Below are positions 49,878 to 58,704 of a stretch of 64,000 nt of DNA, in pieces. A model generated the notes under the pieces. The model searched no databases. It saw only the letters and a program-made list of their open reading frames with translations, and had not been told where the DNA came from. Position 1 is the first letter of the stretch; each line of letters opens with the position of its first letter. This DNA comes from Mesobacillus subterraneus (lineage in GTDB: Bacteria > Bacillota > Bacilli > Bacillales > Cytobacillaceae), in the NCBI RefSeq assembly GCF_003937825.1, contig NZ_RSFW01000006.1:124001-188000 (forward strand), given 5' to 3'. The position numbers and the translations under genes are program-made.

Positions 49878-50087
49878 ATGATTTCCTCCTTTGTTAGACT
49901 ATTCAGATTATCCGTAAGAGAGGAGCGTCTTTCGCTCTTCTAGTTACCGAAAGAAGTTGTACCTTTATTAAACATTATTCAAAGTACCATGAAATTAGAG
50001 TCTTTTTAATTATTTTTAATCCTTTCATTTACTTTCGACTTGAACTTATGGAATTCCTCTACGTTTACCAAAACCTTGTAGTCAGCT

Positions 50088-50152
50088 CTGCGAATCACAC
50101 CAGTTGCCGATGATTTAATACCACTTGGACACGTTTTAATACCATTTGGGCA
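50088..50152. repeat. Short direct-word array E, exact 21-bp period
   Basis: ACCAGTTG, ACCACTTG and ACCATTTG begin at 50099, 50120 and 50141, exactly 21 bp apart, with TTTAATACCA shared by the last two. Three units only. The region between clpP and yjiH holds no convincing gene; the open frame read across the array is not supported. Confidence 0.5.
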
Positions 50153-50184
50153 ACCGGGCAGTAATTCTCTTTTTTCTCCATACG

Positions 50185-50208
50185 AAAAAAAAGCTGCCAG
50201 GGGCAGCT
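50185..50208 (-). terminator. Terminator of the clpP gene
   Basis: AGCTGCC-AGG-GGCAGCT hairpin followed on the minus strand by TTTTTTTTCG. Confidence 0.8.
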
Positions 50209-50213
50209 CTCCA

Positions 50214-50795
50214 TTAAGTTCGTGTGATAATCTTGTCAATGATCCCATACTCCAAGGCTTCCTGGGCGCTCATAAAGTAATCACGGTCCGTGTCTTTTTC
50301 AATTCTCTCCACTGGCTGGCCGGTCCGCTCGGAAATGATTTGGTTTATATGGCCGCGCAGCTTAAGGATTCTTTTGGCCGAAATTTCAATTTCGGTTGCC
50401 TGCCCTCTTGCACCTCCAAGTGGCTGATGAATCATGATTTCACTGTTAGGCAAGGCAAAACGCTTACCTTTTGTACCTGCAAGCAGCAGCATCGCGCCAA
50501 ATGAAGCGGCCATTCCAATGCAAATCGTGCTGATGTCCGGCTTGATGTATTGCATCGTATCGAAGATTGCAAAACCAGCTGTTGTCGATCCTCCAGGACT
50601 GTTGATATAGATGGAAATATCCTTGTCAGGATTATCTGCCTCAAGAAATAATAGTTGAGCAATAACGCTATTCGCCACCTGGTCATTGATTTCGTCGCCA
50701 AGCAGAATGATCCGGTCCTTTAACAGTCGGGAATAGATATCATAGGAACGCTCTCCCCGATTGGATTGTTCGATGACATAAGGAATCGTACTCAT
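50214..50795 (-). CDS. clpP: ATP-dependent Clp protease proteolytic subunit, paralogue
   Basis: AAAGGGAGGCACATA precedes ATG 50795, giving 193 residues. The catalytic triad is complete: Ser in [14 protein letters not shown], His in [11 protein letters not shown] and Asp in [10 protein letters not shown]. The loop reads [10 protein letters not shown] where the standard Bacillus ClpP has SMGAFLLAAG, and [20 protein letters not shown] is typical. Bacillus usually has one housekeeping clpP elsewhere. This copy is directly behind an ECF sigma gene (20 bp gap), so it is probably a regulated second ClpP. Confidence 0.9.
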   Translation of the reverse strand: MSTIPYVIEQSNRGERSYDIYSRLLKDRIILLGDEINDQVANSVIAQLLFLEADNPDKDISIYINSPGGSTTAGFAIFDTMQYIKPDISTICIGMAASFGAMLLLAGTKGKRFALPNSEIMIHQPLGGARGQATEIEISAKRILKLRGHINQIISERTGQPVERIEKDTDRDYFMSAQEALEYGIIDKIITRT

Positions 50796-50815
50796 TATGT
50801 GCCTCCCTTTCCTGC

Positions 50816-51487
50816 CTAAGCAGCCATTTTGAATGTAGAGAGAGGTGAACAGGAGCGCATTGACATTTCCGGTGAGCATGGAGCTAGCGACGGGATTGCG
50901 TGGATATTTTCCAGTAAGACAGTCGGATCCTCAGACTGGAGCGATTCGCAAAGCAACTCTGACAGTCGCTCTTCTGCTTCTTCATCCAGTTCCTGATTGG
51001 CTTCACGCAGGCTCTCTTCCCGCTCAAGACGTTTCCGGGCACGATGCAGCGCTGCTTTAACAGCCATATCCGTTGACCCCATCAGCTCAGCGATCTCACG
51101 AGATTGAAAGCGAAACGCTTCCTTCAGGATAAAAATCACCGCCTGCTTCGGCGTCAATTTGGCCATCACCATCTCGACCGTATCCCTTACGTTTCTCTGA
51201 GTGGATGATGAAAGATTTTCTGGTATCCCCGTAATCTCACGGCTTTGTTTTCGAATCGTATCCACCCAGTGATGGTAAGCGATTTTTTTCAGTAAAGCCG
51301 AACTGATCTGGGACGGTTCATAATGGCGCATCGCCTTCACCGTGACTTCCTGGACGAGGTCGTCGCCATCCCAGCTGCTTTGGGTAAGAAAACGGCAATA
51401 TTGCTGCAGGCTATGATAATGCCCCATGACTCCTGAATCCTCTGCTCTGATAATACTCCTGAGTTTATCGATCGACATCCTGTTCAC
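50816..51487 (-). CDS. ECF-type sigma factor with C-terminal extension
   Basis: A 223-residue sigma-70 protein. Region 2 ([20 protein letters not shown]) and region 4 ([40 protein letters not shown]) are clear. A further 60 residues after region 4 are acidic, then poorly structured ([19 protein letters not shown]). There is no anti-sigma gene; clpP follows after 20 bp. The extension may be the regulatory part. AGGAGTGAACAGG precedes ATG/TTG 51487. Confidence 0.8.
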   Translation of the reverse strand: MNRMSIDKLRSIIRAEDSGVMGHYHSLQQYCRFLTQSSWDGDDLVQEVTVKAMRHYEPSQISSALLKKIAYHHWVDTIRKQSREITGIPENLSSSTQRNVRDTVEMVMAKLTPKQAVIFILKEAFRFQSREIAELMGSTDMAVKAALHRARKRLEREESLREANQELDEEAEERLSELLCESLQSEDPTVLLENIHAIPSLAPCSPEMSMRSCSPLSTFKMAA

Positions 51488-51593
51488 TCCTTTGAACCTC
51501 TCTATACCTTAAACGGATTTGGGGTGGAGAAAAGATACGGCCTTAAAAAAAATTCTTCTCGATGCTTGCAGTATATGCACGAATGAATGCATC

Positions 51594-52307
51594 CTATCCA
51601 TTCATTGACCGTTTTTGCCTTTTTAGAAAGATTAAGCCGCCAATAAAGAGAATGACACCCATTCCGCCAAACAAATAGGGGAGCCTGCTTTCACTTTCCC
51701 CATTAAATTCATCATGGAAATTACTTTTCAAATGCTGCTGGACAAAAGCAATAAATTCCGTTTTCGTGACTCCTTCCGGATCCAGACCATTCTCGTTAAA
51801 ATACTTGGTCGAACTATCTCCCATTGGCCGAACCCTATTCTTCGAGGAGGAGTAAGCAAAATCGAATTCAAATGGCCTGCTGTGAAGATAGTATTCATCA
51901 TCCTCTAATTGGGAAACACCATCTGTTAACCAATATGAAGAGCCAGTCCCTGCAATCTCATACTTACCTTCGGAAGGTTCCCAAATAACAATGACATTCT
52001 TCACCTCACCGCTTTGATACACAGGTGCAATCCACTGAGTTGGAGCTTCAACGGAGATATTCAGATTTTTGTCAATTACGAGTCTATTTTCAGGAATTAA
52101 CTTACCAAGTGCCAGATCCTTATCTCCTCTTGTAAAATTAAACCTAGCTGCATTGCTGTCATTAATAATTCTAAGGATGAAATCCCGATAATTTTCTTCC
52201 GCTATCCTCTCCGCTAAAGCAGGAGCCTGATTTTCCATTTCACTTTGGTCAAAACCCATCAGTACGATTGATACAACAGCAAGGAATAAAAAGCGTAATT
52301 TTTTCAC
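51594..52307 (-). CDS. Membrane-anchored protein with two membrane segments
   Basis: AAGGAGCCTTTCCT precedes GTG 52307, giving 237 residues with a signal segment (LRFLFLAVVSIVLMGF) and a C-terminal helix (YLFGGMGVILFIGGLIFL) followed by basic residues. The ~190-residue middle is extracytoplasmic and includes NISVEAPTQWIAPVYQSGEV. The layout is that of Bacillus surface proteins held by a C-terminal anchor, without an LPxTG motif. No domain recognised. Confidence 0.65.
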   Translation of the reverse strand: MKKLRFLFLAVVSIVLMGFDQSEMENQAPALAERIAEENYRDFILRIINDSNAARFNFTRGDKDLALGKLIPENRLVIDKNLNISVEAPTQWIAPVYQSGEVKNVIVIWEPSEGKYEIAGTGSSYWLTDGVSQLEDDEYYLHSRPFEFDFAYSSSKNRVRPMGDSSTKYFNENGLDPEGVTKTEFIAFVQQHLKSNFHDEFNGESESRLPYLFGGMGVILFIGGLIFLKRQKRSMNG

Positions 52308-52419
52308 AGGAAAGGCTCCTTCATAAGTTAGATAGATAACTATCTTTCCCAAATTATACCACTAGCCACCCTTTTTCCATACCAAATAAAAATGCCTGGG
52401 TTATGTTATCACCTAAGCA

Positions 52420-52920
52420 CTATAAACTGCCATATCTATTTTTCCAGTTAGCCTTTAAATCATTGTTTCCATTTGGAATGAGGTATTGTTTTATGACTTG
52501 TTGAACCTTATCTTCATCGACCAGGTTATAAGTAGACAGCTTCATTTTCTTGTTGCTCTTTGTTTTTATGACAAGGTATTTCAAACTGCTCCCTGCCCAC
52601 TCTATATCGGTTATTTCCTCGATTGGAACCTCGTTTTTCTGCCCTGCTAAGCGGCCCTTTTCAATGCGCAACAAAACACGGCCCCTTAGTAATACAGCGA
52701 GAAGCTTTAACAAAATCATGCCGCAAAACAACAAGCCCACTAGCCCAATGACAAAGATAAAAAAGCCTCTTAAGATCCCGGAGTCTGGGGCCACGATGAA
52801 GAGGACGAACGCCGAAAGCAACGTGCCAAAAAGAGCTGAAGAAACCATGCAGCCCGCAGCGGGGGAGGTATAAAGAACCTCCACTTTGTCTTATGATATT
52901 TTAATATTGTGTTCTTCCAT
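52420..52920 (-). pseudogene. DUF5381-family membrane protein with an early in-frame stop
   Basis: AAAGGTGATTCCTA precedes ATG 52920, and the frame reads MEEHNIKIS, then TAA (52891-52893), then DKVEVLYTSPAAG. The paralogue at 53000 reads EEHNIKVYDDRVEVVYTS at the same place, so the stop is a nonsense change at codon 10. A GTG at 52884 could restart and give 154 residues with the two membrane helices and the soluble C-terminal domain (MKLSTYNLVDEDKVQQVIKQ). It is either inactivated or truncated. Confidence 0.7.
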
Positions 52921-52952
52921 TAGGAATCACCTTTCCCATCGATTATTAACAC

Positions 52953-52989
52953 AAAAAGCTTGCAGAGCAAGAACACTAACTCTACAAGC
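52953..52989 (-). terminator. Terminator of the 53000-53518 gene
   Basis: GCTTGCAGAG (52958-52967) pairs with CTCTACAAGC (52980-52989) with one wobble; the minus strand continues TTTTTGTG. Confidence 0.7.
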
Positions 52990-52999
52990 AATTTGAAGG

Positions 53000-53518
53000 T
53001 TAAGCACCTTTATCGCCCCTGCGCTTTTCCCAATTCGCTTTGAATTCAGGGGTACCCTGAGGGATGACATATTCGGTTATCACCTGATTCACCTTCTCCT
53101 CATTCACAAGGTTATAGGAGGACAGCTTGACTGTTTTATTGTTTTCGGTCATGACCGCAAGATATTTCAAAGACTTTCCTGCCCACTCCATATCTTTAAT
53201 TTCACTAATCCGAACGGCATGCTTTTTTCCTTTGAAATACCCATCCTGGACAGTATATACTGCCTTTCCTGTTAGTACCGCTCCTAACACCTTAAGCAGC
53301 ATCGTTCCAAAAAACAATAAACCAATCACACCAATGATTATTCCAATGAAGGCTCTGACAACATTCGAATCTGGAACTATGTAAAATAAAATAAATAGGG
53401 CAGTCAATGTCATGGTAATACCAGAAAAAAGCAAGCATCCCACTCCACCACTTGTGTAGACTACTTCGACACGATCATCATAAACTTTTATATTATGCTC
53501 TTCGATTTTATTTTCCAT
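53000..53518 (-). CDS. DUF5381-family membrane protein (YfjD-like)
   Basis: A 172-residue protein: N-terminal soluble segment, two membrane helices (about 30-50 and 57-80; LFSGITMTLTALFILFYIVP, GIIIGVIGLLFFGTMLLKVL), then a soluble PH-like part (EIKDMEWAGKSLKYLAVMTE). It resembles B. subtilis YfjD (DUF5381). Its start overlaps the stop of the previous gene by 11 bp, so it is co-translated. In a toxin operon of this layout it is a candidate immunity protein, by analogy with TsaI of S. aureus. Confidence 0.72.
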   Translation of the reverse strand: MENKIEEHNIKVYDDRVEVVYTSGGVGCLLFSGITMTLTALFILFYIVPDSNVVRAFIGIIIGVIGLLFFGTMLLKVLGAVLTGKAVYTVQDGYFKGKKHAVRISEIKDMEWAGKSLKYLAVMTENNKTVKLSSYNLVNEEKVNQVITEYVIPQGTPEFKANWEKRRGDKGA

Positions 53519-54296
53519 ATTTCACCTTTTCCAATGACTCTATGACATTTTCTCTGATTAATTGTTCAACTTTTATGCTGGTACCATGATTGATTTGAAA
53601 GACATCATCAACCTTTTCAATAATCCAATTGTTCTTGTTGTCATTTGTGAATAACACAACATTTTTCGCCACCGGCTCTTTTTGCTCCGTGAATTCCATG
53701 AAAAGCAGCGTATTTACAAGCCCCTTCGTTCTTTTTAAAGTTTCATAGAATTCCTGTTTTTCACCGTGCATCACAGGGAGTTCAAAAAGCTGCTGATTAT
53801 TTTCCAGCGAGTCCAGCAGCTGTTCCAATTCCGCCTGGCTAAGTTCAAATCCCCTCCGACTTCCATTATTATTATTACTCAGTCGGTAAAAATCAGAAAT
53901 GAGCTCTGCCACTGCTTCTCCTGAGACTTGTTCAAAAACATGCACCTGCTCATCGTAAAGTAAAGAATGCTGAAGTATCTTATCCCCCTCAAAATGGAAA
54001 GATACTGACTCCTCACTACCATTAAATCCGTGACGTGAGGCTTTGATGGATTGTTCAGAGTAATTGAGCATAGATATGATTTCCGCCAGCTCTTTCACCA
54101 ACATAAATTTGTGATTTTCATATACTAGCAGGTTTTTAGAAAGAAGTGAACGCGTCGTGATTTGCAGCAGAAGATCCATTTTTTCATCGTCCAGATCCCC
54201 AAAATATACCTGCTTCAAGGCATTTCCATGTTCAAAATATCCTTCATTGTAAAAGCAATAAATTAATTCCTCAATCGAAAGTGAAATTTTATTCAT
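53508..54296 (-). CDS. Putative T7SS chaperone-like protein
   Basis: A 262-residue acidic protein starting SLSIEELIYCFYNEGYFEHG, the N-terminal pattern of EspG/EsaE-like chaperones that hold T7SS substrates (L-S-x-x-E-L, short strand, then sheet). The rest has alternating helices and strands (VFEQVSGEAVAELISDFYRL, WIIEKVDDVFQINHGTSIKV). It lies between the toxin-like gene and the DUF5381 genes, 8 bp after the toxin gene. The chaperone role is inferred. Confidence 0.55.
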   Translation of the reverse strand: MNKISLSIEELIYCFYNEGYFEHGNALKQVYFGDLDDEKMDLLLQITTRSLLSKNLLVYENHKFMLVKELAEIISMLNYSEQSIKASRHGFNGSEESVSFHFEGDKILQHSLLYDEQVHVFEQVSGEAVAELISDFYRLSNNNNGSRRGFELSQAELEQLLDSLENNQQLFELPVMHGEKQEFYETLKRTKGLVNTLLFMEFTEQKEPVAKNVVLFTNDNKNNWIIEKVDDVFQINHGTSIKVEQLIRENVIESLEKVKYGK

Positions 54297-54304
54297 GTTT
54301 TCTC

Positions 54305-55543
54305 CTAACCCCCAAAACCAAGGATTGATTTAGCTCCGCCCAATAAATTCGAAGCATGAGCTTTTACATCATTAAAGCCATCCTTCACCTTGCTCACACC
54401 TGAAGCAATTGCCTCTGTTCCACTATGGATGCCATCTTTAAAGTGTAATGCAGCCTTATCGACAAATGCAGGTGTTTTCTCTGTAAGTTTGTCGCCGACC
54501 CAACTCCCGACAAAACCGCCGATTGATGCGCCAATCACTGTTCCTACAGGTCCGAATGCACTTCCGACTACTCCACCTGCGACAGCCCCAGCGACAGACG
54601 TCGCAGATACAACAGTCGTTTTATAGACTGCCCTGCCTACCACTTTTGCGTTTTCTTCTTTTAACTTTTCGCCGGTATACAAATTATAGTTTTCGGTAAT
54701 TTTGATTCCTGCGCCAATTGTCTCGGCTCCTGCTGTAATCAATACGGCAAGGGCTGCATTTGATTTTCCGAGTCTCAACCCGTTCTTCAAAACACTCCCC
54801 GCATGATTTTTCACCGCATTGACCATCGTCCCGCCTTTAGCATCGGCAAGCAATTTTTGAACGCTATTACTTAGACCTGCGATATCCTTGGGAAAATAAT
54901 TAGCTGCCCGCTTGTATATTAGTTCAGAAAGCGTTTTTTTGCTGAAGGCCCTGGTTGGATTAACCATCAATCTAGCAAGCATATTCAATTTTGAACTTTC
55001 GATTTTATGGACCAGACTAGCTACAGGCAGACGCATCTTTCCCAGTAAGACATCATCGACTACCTGGAACTTGCGCAATACTCCATCGATATCGGTAAAC
55101 CTGAATCCAAGGAGATGCATGAGCCCTGCACCGGCAGCATATTGTGCACCATGCAGGAAGTCCACCCATCTACCATAGGTATTATTATAAGTCTCATACA
55201 AATTACTGGCGAAACGCTCATCGATTTGTTTCCGCGCTGCATCGATCGCCTTATTGACCGCGTCGGCCTGGCGGTTCACCCGCTGGTCGGAATTGGCGTA
55301 TCGTTCAGCAGAATTGGCAGTGAACGTTTTAAGCTGGTTCATCTTCATTTCGATTCGGTCAAATGAAGCTGCCGCCCGTCTGAATTGGCCATCAACACCG
55401 CTTCGACCAAGAATCCGAGGATCCACACTGTATCTGACCCCCGCCACATTATTCTGGATGCTCTGCAACCGTGAGATTGTTTGCCCTAAGCCTGTTACCG
55501 AACTGTTGACCTCATTGATGTTGAATTTAATTTTTGACGACAA
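54305..55543 (-). CDS. Putative T7SS effector with glycine-zipper C-terminus
   Basis: A 412-residue protein without a signal peptide. The N-terminal ~100 residues are a WXG100-like helical hairpin (SSVTGLGQTISRLQSIQNNV, then MNQLKTFTANSAERYANSDQ). The C-terminal part has a long glycine-zipper region (VAGAVAGGVVGSAFGPVGTV and IGASIGGFVGSWVGDKLTE), as in membrane-depolarising T7SS toxins such as TspA. The operon continues with a chaperone-like gene and two DUF5381 membrane proteins. GGAAGTGATTATTC precedes ATG/TTG 55543. Toxicity is inferred, not shown. Confidence 0.65.
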   Translation of the reverse strand: MSSKIKFNINEVNSSVTGLGQTISRLQSIQNNVAGVRYSVDPRILGRSGVDGQFRRAAASFDRIEMKMNQLKTFTANSAERYANSDQRVNRQADAVNKAIDAARKQIDERFASNLYETYNNTYGRWVDFLHGAQYAAGAGLMHLLGFRFTDIDGVLRKFQVVDDVLLGKMRLPVASLVHKIESSKLNMLARLMVNPTRAFSKKTLSELIYKRAANYFPKDIAGLSNSVQKLLADAKGGTMVNAVKNHAGSVLKNGLRLGKSNAALAVLITAGAETIGAGIKITENYNLYTGEKLKEENAKVVGRAVYKTTVVSATSVAGAVAGGVVGSAFGPVGTVIGASIGGFVGSWVGDKLTEKTPAFVDKAALHFKDGIHSGTEAIASGVSKVKDGFNDVKAHASNLLGGAKSILGFGG

Positions 55544-55741
55544 GAATAATCACTTCCTGTAAAAAATTCATTTAACAACACCAGTAGGTGGTGAAGTTTT
55601 CCATACCATTCATTATATTTGAGAAAGATTATTAATTAAATATTTTTACCTGAATATAGGTTTAAAGGTTTATTTATCCAATTGTTACTCAGGTCTTATT
55701 ACCCTCATTTTCCAAGAATAAACAAGGTCAGTCAAAAACCC

Positions 55742-55769
55742 AAAGAAAAGGAGCGGACGAATCCGCTCC
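55742..55769 (-). terminator. Terminator of the gamma-glutamyltransferase gene
   Basis: Perfect 8-bp stem GGAGCGGA/TCCGCTCC with a 4-nt loop; minus strand continues TTTTCTTTG. Confidence 0.8.
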
Positions 55770-55780
55770 CTTCCTTATGA

Positions 55781-57550
55781 TTATTTTCGATTGCCTTTCA
55801 AGGTGATTCCGATGGCCGCACCGTTCCGGCTTGAGTCGGCGACTCCCTTGAACATTCCGTTATCACGATCGATCAGGATGCTTTGGACATTGCCGATTGT
55901 CGTCGGGCTAGGTCCAAATCTATGACCCATGGCGTTCAGTTCGCTAATTGTATCCAAACTGATGCCGTCTTCATAGCGATAAGAATTAAGATTGTTGGTA
56001 TAGATTCTTGGCTCCTCAACTGCATCTTTGAGTTCCATATCAAACTCAATTGCATGAAGGATGGTTTGCAGTACAGAGGTAATGATGGTTGGTCCTCCCG
56101 GAGATCCTACCGTCAGGACTGGTTCGCCATCTTTGTAAACAATGGTCGGTGTCATACTGCTCAATGGACGTTTGTTTGGCTGAACTTCATTCGCACCGCC
56201 AGGGACTGCATCAAAGTCAGTCAACTCATTGTTGAGCATGAATCCATATTCAGGCACCATGATGCCCGTTCCAAAAACCTGTTCAATTGTGGTCGTGTAG
56301 GAGACAACATTTCCCCATCTGTCTGTCACGGTAAAGTGGGTTGTTTCTCCATATTGCCTGTCATTTGGCTGGCTTGTGGCTGAATAGTTCGACTTGGAAG
56401 TTTCGTATTTCCAAGGGTCCCCGGCTGTTGGATTTTGATTGACAGAATCCAAATTGATCAGCTCTTGTCGCTCTTTGATGTAATCTGGATGCAGCAGACC
56501 TTTCACGGGAACATTGACAAATTCAGGATCCCCAGCGTATGCTGCACGATCAGCATAGGCAAGGTGCATGGCTTCTGCCAGAAGATGATACTTCTCAGCA
56601 GACTTTACATCATATTGGGACAAATTGAAATCGTCGAGGATTTTCAGCATTTGCAACAGGAAGACACCGCCCGAGCTTGGCGGAGGCATGCTGCCAATTT
56701 CGTAGCCCTGATAGTCTCCCCAAACCGGCTCATCAACGGTTACATCATACTTGGCCAGATCCGCAGGAGTCATAGAACCACCGAAATCCTGGACGACTTC
56801 TGCAACTGCTTCTGCGATTTCTCCTTTATAAAACGCGTCAGTACCTTTCGAACGGATCAGCTTAAAGGTTTTTGCCAGATCGTCCTGCACCAGGGTATCT
56901 CCCTCCTTAAGCGGTTCCCCGCCAGGCAGAAAAACATCACCGGCTGCTGATCTCGATAGCTTTCCCTTGTTATCGGCAATGGCATCAGCCAGGACCGAAT
57001 CGATTGGGAATCCCTTGTCAGCAAGCTTAATGGAAGGACCAATCAACTGCTGAAGCGGACGCGTTCCCCACATTTCAAGAGCTGTTTCAAGCCCTTTCAG
57101 TGTGCCAGGCACTCCCACTGCAGTGCCTCCAGTTGACCGCTCAGAAAAAGGAATAGGGTTCCCGTTCTCATCCAGGAACATATCTGGCGTCGCGCCTTTT
57201 GGAGCGCGTTCACGACTGTTCACAATCTTGGTTTCTTTTGTTTCACCATCATACACCATCATGAATCCGCCGCCGCCGATTCCGGACATCATTGGTTCAA
57301 CAACCGTAAGTGCAAACTGGATGGCCACAGCTGCATCAATCGCATTCCCGCCCTTGCGAAGGACCTCGGCACCAATTTCAGATGCAAGCGGGTGAGCTGT
57401 CGCAACCATGCCGTCCTCGCCCACATCGACCTGGCTGTACTGGTCATAGCTGAATTTAGGTTTTTGCGCTTGTCCAGCAGCAGGCAGTGTACCCGCTAGC
57501 AACAGCACACTTATCAGAGCAAACAGCCCGGTTCGTAAGAATTTTTTCAA
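55781..57550 (-). CDS. ggt: Gamma-glutamyltransferase
   Basis: AGGAGGGATTCTT precedes TTG 57550, giving 589 residues with a signal peptide (FLRTGLFALISVLLLAGTLP). The enzyme hydrolyses or transfers the gamma-glutamyl group of glutathione or polyglutamate and is secreted. It matures by self-cleavage before the catalytic Thr in YGETTHFTV. Other sites: GNAIDAAVAIQFAL, RERAPKGATPDMF (substrate Arg), PLSSMTPTIV and GSPGGPTIITSV. Length and order match Bacillus Ggt. Monocistronic with a strong terminator. Confidence 0.93.
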   Translation of the reverse strand: MKKFLRTGLFALISVLLLAGTLPAAGQAQKPKFSYDQYSQVDVGEDGMVATAHPLASEIGAEVLRKGGNAIDAAVAIQFALTVVEPMMSGIGGGGFMMVYDGETKETKIVNSRERAPKGATPDMFLDENGNPIPFSERSTGGTAVGVPGTLKGLETALEMWGTRPLQQLIGPSIKLADKGFPIDSVLADAIADNKGKLSRSAAGDVFLPGGEPLKEGDTLVQDDLAKTFKLIRSKGTDAFYKGEIAEAVAEVVQDFGGSMTPADLAKYDVTVDEPVWGDYQGYEIGSMPPPSSGGVFLLQMLKILDDFNLSQYDVKSAEKYHLLAEAMHLAYADRAAYAGDPEFVNVPVKGLLHPDYIKERQELINLDSVNQNPTAGDPWKYETSKSNYSATSQPNDRQYGETTHFTVTDRWGNVVSYTTTIEQVFGTGIMVPEYGFMLNNELTDFDAVPGGANEVQPNKRPLSSMTPTIVYKDGEPVLTVGSPGGPTIITSVLQTILHAIEFDMELKDAVEEPRIYTNNLNSYRYEDGISLDTISELNAMGHRFGPSPTTIGNVQSILIDRDNGMFKGVADSSRNGAAIGITLKGNRK

Positions 57551-57730
57551 AAGAATCCCTCCTGTTCCCATTTTGATTTCATTATTATGGTAGGGGAAAA
57601 GAGAGATTGATAGCAAATCATTTGCTGAATTTTCTTAATTTTAAAACTATAATACTAGTTACTTTGAGCCCTATGGTAATTATGGTACAGAAATGGATAG
57701 GCCAAAAGATTGACAGAACTTGAATAAGGA

Positions 57731-58627
57731 CTAACCATTCTCCGTGAGTGACAAGCTTACCCTTTCTTTAAACGTCCAGTTTACCAGGAAGATCCCCATA
57801 AAAATCAGCGCGCCGCCCACATATACATACCATTGCACGACTTCCCCGAGAAGGACCCAGCCTGTCAGAACACCGAAAAATGGAGCGAGGAACAGGAATG
57901 CACTCGTCTTACCTGGATCACCTTGATTAATCAGATAAAACCATATCGCAAACTGGACAATAGAAGCCATAATTGCCAGCCATAAAATAATAAAAATCGA
58001 AAACGGTGTGATTGATAGCTTGGGTGTTTCGAGGGTGAGTCCCATAAACAACAGGAAAACGCCTCCGAAAAGCATTTGATAAGCGGTCAGCACCCAGACA
58101 TTGAAGCGGTGTCCCCATTGTTTAATCAGGATCGTCCCAATTGACCAAAACACAGCTGCACCCAGGCCGAAAAGCGTTCCAATAGTCAGCTGCAGATGGA
58201 AACCCAATGTGATGAAAACACCAATAAACCCTACAATCGCGCCAATCCATTGAACAAGCCTGTAACGGATCCCAAGGAACACTGTCCCCATCATTACCAC
58301 CATTAACGGGTTGGTAAAGGTTAAAATCGAGGACTCCCCTGCGGTGATCGTCCGCAGACTGAGGAAAATACAGCCCATGACGCCAGCTGTCTGCACCAGC
58401 CCAATTGTGAGAATCCTCCCCCAGTCAGCCAGCTTGCCCGGTTTCAGCTTTTTCCTGACGAGTACCGCCATCAGCAGCCCGGCAATCGTGAATCTTAAAC
58501 CCACCAGTAATAATGGAGAGACATAGTTCAATCCAAATTTTCCGACTGTAAAAGAAGAGCCCATGAGAAACGTGGTAACAACGACAAGCAGTATAAACTT
58601 GAATGGATGAAGATTTGTTTTTTCCAA
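57731..58627 (-). CDS. EamA/DMT-family transporter
   Basis: A 298-residue protein with ten membrane helices in two EamA repeats; FTVGKFGLNYVSPLLLVGLR opens the first, and KTSAFLFLAPFFGVLTGWVL is the conserved turn of the second. AGGAGGGGCCGG precedes ATG 58627. It is the second DMT exporter in the window, but not a close copy of the one at 34900. Substrate unknown. Confidence 0.85.
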   Translation of the reverse strand: MEKTNLHPFKFILLVVVTTFLMGSSFTVGKFGLNYVSPLLLVGLRFTIAGLLMAVLVRKKLKPGKLADWGRILTIGLVQTAGVMGCIFLSLRTITAGESSILTFTNPLMVVMMGTVFLGIRYRLVQWIGAIVGFIGVFITLGFHLQLTIGTLFGLGAAVFWSIGTILIKQWGHRFNVWVLTAYQMLFGGVFLLFMGLTLETPKLSITPFSIFIILWLAIMASIVQFAIWFYLINQGDPGKTSAFLFLAPFFGVLTGWVLLGEVVQWYVYVGGALIFMGIFLVNWTFKERVSLSLTENG

Positions 58628-58704
58628 ACCGGCCCCTCCTTTTTACAGAACTATATTCTGCTTAATGGCCGAAATTCCCTTTATAAAAAGCTTACAGATC
58701 TTCT

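Noticed and set aside
50006-50248. 80-residue minus-strand gene after clpP
   Set aside because: The frame crosses the clpP terminator and array E and has no ribosome site; the start lies in clpP.
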